DNA of 64,000 bases from Archilochus colubris (taxonomy: Eukaryota; Chordata; Aves; Apodiformes; Trochilidae). The stretch is taken from the NCBI GenBank assembly GCA_023079485.1, contig CM041090.1:2647180-2711179 (forward strand), in the 5' to 3' direction. The notes under the pieces are model-generated. The model made no database searches and had not been told where the DNA came from. It saw only the letters and a list, made by a program, of their open reading frames with translations. Position numbers and translations under genes: made by a program. Below are positions 63,010 to 64,000 of the stretch, one piece after another; the first letter of the stretch is position 1; each line of letters starts with the position of its first letter.

Positions 63010-64000
63010 GTAAATCTTGTTTCTTTTGAATGATTACGTAGGTCATCTCCTATCCTTTCGTAGTATCATCTTCAGATGAAAGGATGTTACAGCTTAAACT
63101 GGCTTATTTTGAAACCAGGAATAAATCTTGCAATTGGTTAAAGAAGACTAAAATATGGGGAAGCTTTAATAAAATGATACATGCTTTAAAATTGGTTGGT
63201 AAGATTTCAACATAGAAAAAGTGGTAGTTAATCATGGGGTGTAGCCAGACAGTGTTTTTCCTAATACTGGTGGTTCCTTCCTTTTTTGAAGGGCAACATT
63301 ACCCTCTACTGATTAGTTAGCTACAATGCAAGCATTAATTGCAGACTCATATGATAAATCAAAGGGTTTTACTGTATATTAATTATGAATCTCAGAAGGG
63401 ACAAAATAACCTTTTGGATGAAAAAACTCTGAAACAGTCACCCTGTGAAAATAGAAGTTACAGAATTAATGATGCATATGATGTTCATCGTCATGCTAGG
63501 AAGGGATGCATTTTAGAGACATCTTCTGACTCAATTTTATTTGCAGCACAAGTAGAGAAAAGCCTAACATGATAGTAGAATCATTTTGCCTAAAGCATGT
63601 TAAGTTTAAGTAACTGCTTAGGCTCCTACTGCTCTTCAGGAGACACATACATAGAAAAAGAATTTGAAGAGGTATTTCCAAACTCATTGTGAAACACTTG
63701 AAATTCAGCTTTGTTCATTGTTTTTCATCAGCAGAAAATTTGATTCATTTAACTTCCTCATGGCTGTGTGAAGTAGATCAGGACCTGATTCTGCTCTAAA
63801 ATCTCCACAGGAAGGCAGAGATACAGAGCCTGTGTTATCCAAATACCTGCCCATTTGCATATGGGAACCTTCACATGCATAGAAGTAAACTCTCTTTAAA
63901 CTGGTTTACTGTTGTTGCTGGTTTTGCAGTAGCTCTAGAAATGGATTAGAGGTATCTTGTCTTGTTCTGTTTCTATACTCCAGCTGCAAGAATTTAGATT
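63010..64000 (+). other. Intron of the PLA2G4E-like gene running to the window edge
   Basis: After the donor GGTAAAT at 63009/63010 no exon could be found. By comparison with PLA2G4F the next exon should be about 136 nt and begin the lipase domain (x-LDVRLGF-like); nothing of that kind occurs here. Confidence 0.6.

Noticed and set aside
1..64000. CRISPR array, phage, operon or other prokaryotic system
   Set aside because: Spliced vertebrate genes and CR1/ERV repeats throughout; no regularly spaced repeats of that kind.

Overview
This is eukaryotic nuclear DNA, almost certainly from a bird. The evidence is: short GT-AG introns in a vertebrate gene order; at least six long chicken-repeat-1 (CR1) LINE copies ending in the typical 8-bp repeat tail (ATTCTATG); avian-style ERVL and other retroviral LTRs; and little else in the way of repeats. 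The number of CR1 copies, one with a 585-codon open frame, might fit a CR1-rich lineage such as woodpeckers and relatives, but the order cannot be fixed from this window.

Layout, left to right, with all genes on the + strand. (1) 1-1897: the last two coding exons of VPS39 (HOPS subunit), followed by its 3' UTR. (2) 4.95-6.4 kb: a compound endogenous-retrovirus remnant in which two LTR families lie in opposite orientation inside one candidate target-site duplication. (3) 11.9-34.26 kb: PLA2G4F, a group IVF cytosolic phospholipase A2. Nineteen exons are visible, adding up to 815 codons plus stop; only the N-terminal ~40 residues are unaccounted for. Three CR1 copies of one family, an older CR1 relic, a head-to-head CR1 pair and an antisense CR1 tail lie in its introns. 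(4) 34.3-52 kb: intergenic DNA with an 817-bp solo LTR (TSD agagt), a recent ~504-bp tandem duplication, a second solo LTR (TSD gtaaa) split by a CR1 carrying a complete reverse-transcriptase domain, another CR1, and LTR-like sequence. (5) 54.5-63.0 kb: the first nine clear exons of a second group IV phospholipase gene, most like PLA2G4E. It holds the C2 domain and the linker, and the gene runs off the right edge before its lipase exons. One more possible upstream exon lies at 52.1 kb.

The order VPS39 - PLA2G4F - PLA2G4E-like matches the human 15q15 block, except that no PLA2G4D-like gene is seen between F and E. The two PLA2G4 genes are tandem paralogues with nearly the same exon lengths and phases. 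Both would bind membranes through a calcium-dependent C2 domain; PLA2G4F shows an intact Ser/Asp catalytic dyad and phosphate-binding Arg. VPS39 is an unrelated syntenic neighbour. I saw no CRISPR array, operon, tRNA or rRNA gene, and no sign of an unknown molecular system; the notable features are repeat-on-repeat events and the paralogue structure.
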